From NCBI GenBank assembly GCA_019747875.1, contig JAIEQI010000086.1:1-64000 (forward strand): a stretch of 64,000 nt of DNA, given 5' to 3'. The notes beneath the pieces were generated by a model. The model was not told where the DNA came from. It saw only the letters and a list, made by a program, of their open reading frames with translations, and searched no databases. The DNA is from Candidatus Obscuribacterales bacterium. Its GTDB lineage: Bacteria > Cyanobacteriota > Vampirovibrionia > Obscuribacterales > Obscuribacteraceae. The position numbers and the translations under genes were made by a program. This document shows positions 63,717 through 64,000 of the stretch, piece after piece (position 1 is the first letter of the stretch; every line of letters begins with the position of its first letter).

Positions 63717-64000
63717 ATGAAGCCAAGAAAGATCGCGATGTTAATGAGACAGTTTTCCGCTCATGGCGGGCTGGAGCTCTATGCGCACAAAGTCGTCGAA
63801 GGACTTCTTGACAGTGGCATTTCAGTAACGGTTGTCTGTCAAGATAAGGATTCAGATTTTACGCATCCCGACCTGGAATTCAAATTTATCGAAACTGCTC
63901 CCAAGACTAAGAATAAGAAGATCAAGCTTGAGCACCTCTTCCGGTGCGGCAATGAACTTCTGCAAAATCTCGGCGATGTCGAGTTGATTCATTCTCAACA
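63717..64000 (+). CDS. Glycosyltransferase family 4 N-terminus (cut by window end)
   Basis: About 94 codons from the ATG at 63717 to the right edge. The sequence MKPRKIAMLMRQFSAHGGLELYAHKV, VTVVCQDKDSD and VELIHSQ matches the donor-side Rossmann start of GT4 enzymes (GG-E-Y/E motif). The catalytic half is outside the window. Confidence 0.75.
   Translation, partial: MKPRKIAMLMRQFSAHGGLELYAHKVVEGLLDSGISVTVVCQDKDSDFTHPDLEFKFIETAPKTKNKKIKLEHLFRCGNELLQNLGDVELIHSQ

Overview
The window reads as chromosome of a Gram-negative-type bacterium of roughly 45-50 % GC. The mix of large low-complexity proteins, WG-repeat and TPR proteins, several membrane-bound Ser/Thr kinases, a DgcN/DgcA pair, a CHAD protein and VirB6-like membrane proteins suggests the non-photosynthetic cyanobacterial sister group (Vampirovibrionia/Melainabacteria, Obscuribacter-like). 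This placement is an inference from gene style; there is no rRNA here to test it. No tRNA, rRNA, IS element or CRISPR array was seen.

Layout. 1-5.5 kb: a TadE-like pseudopilin cut by the left edge, behind a clear promoter; two overlapping genes (a secreted protein and a carboxypeptidase-regulatory-repeat protein); folC; a divergent Nudix hydrolase; a small membrane protein. 5.7-13.7 kb: acetyl-CoA synthetase, a disordered repeat protein, a WG-repeat secreted protein, an unknown exported protein and dnaB. 13.9-38.8 kb is an accessory region. It holds an EF-hand/trypsin-like protease, a histidine kinase and an OmpR-type regulator, and two very large paralogous polytopic proteins resembling VirB6/TrbL with a small exported companion. 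It also holds four transmembrane Ser/Thr kinases carrying TPR or HEAT sensor regions, and several soluble proteins with disordered N-termini, one ending in a SleB-like cell-wall hydrolase domain. 39-52 kb: cyclophilin, a 34-bp tandem repeat array, DNA polymerase IV, a leaderless subtilisin, the grpE-dnaK-dnaJ-beta-propeller cluster, the dgcN-dgcA pair and a J-like/GspE-N-like protein. 52-64 kb: a 51-residue candidate gene with tandem hairpins, a Fur-family regulator, glycosyltransferases, TPR proteins, a CHAD protein, trxB coupled to a haem-oxygenase-like di-iron protein, a SolA-like oxidase and the start of another glycosyltransferase.

How it may work together. The 7.7-36.3 kb stretch repeatedly combines disordered-N-terminal proteins lacking Sec signals (some with protease or hydrolase domains), VirB6-like membrane proteins and receptor-type kinases. 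The best candidate for an undescribed system is an export or contact apparatus with its substrates, controlled by Ser/Thr kinases and a two-component pair. The gene content and recurring sequence features are seen directly; the functional link is inference. The 44-48 kb chaperone cluster is a standard protein-folding operon with an extra gene translationally coupled to its end.
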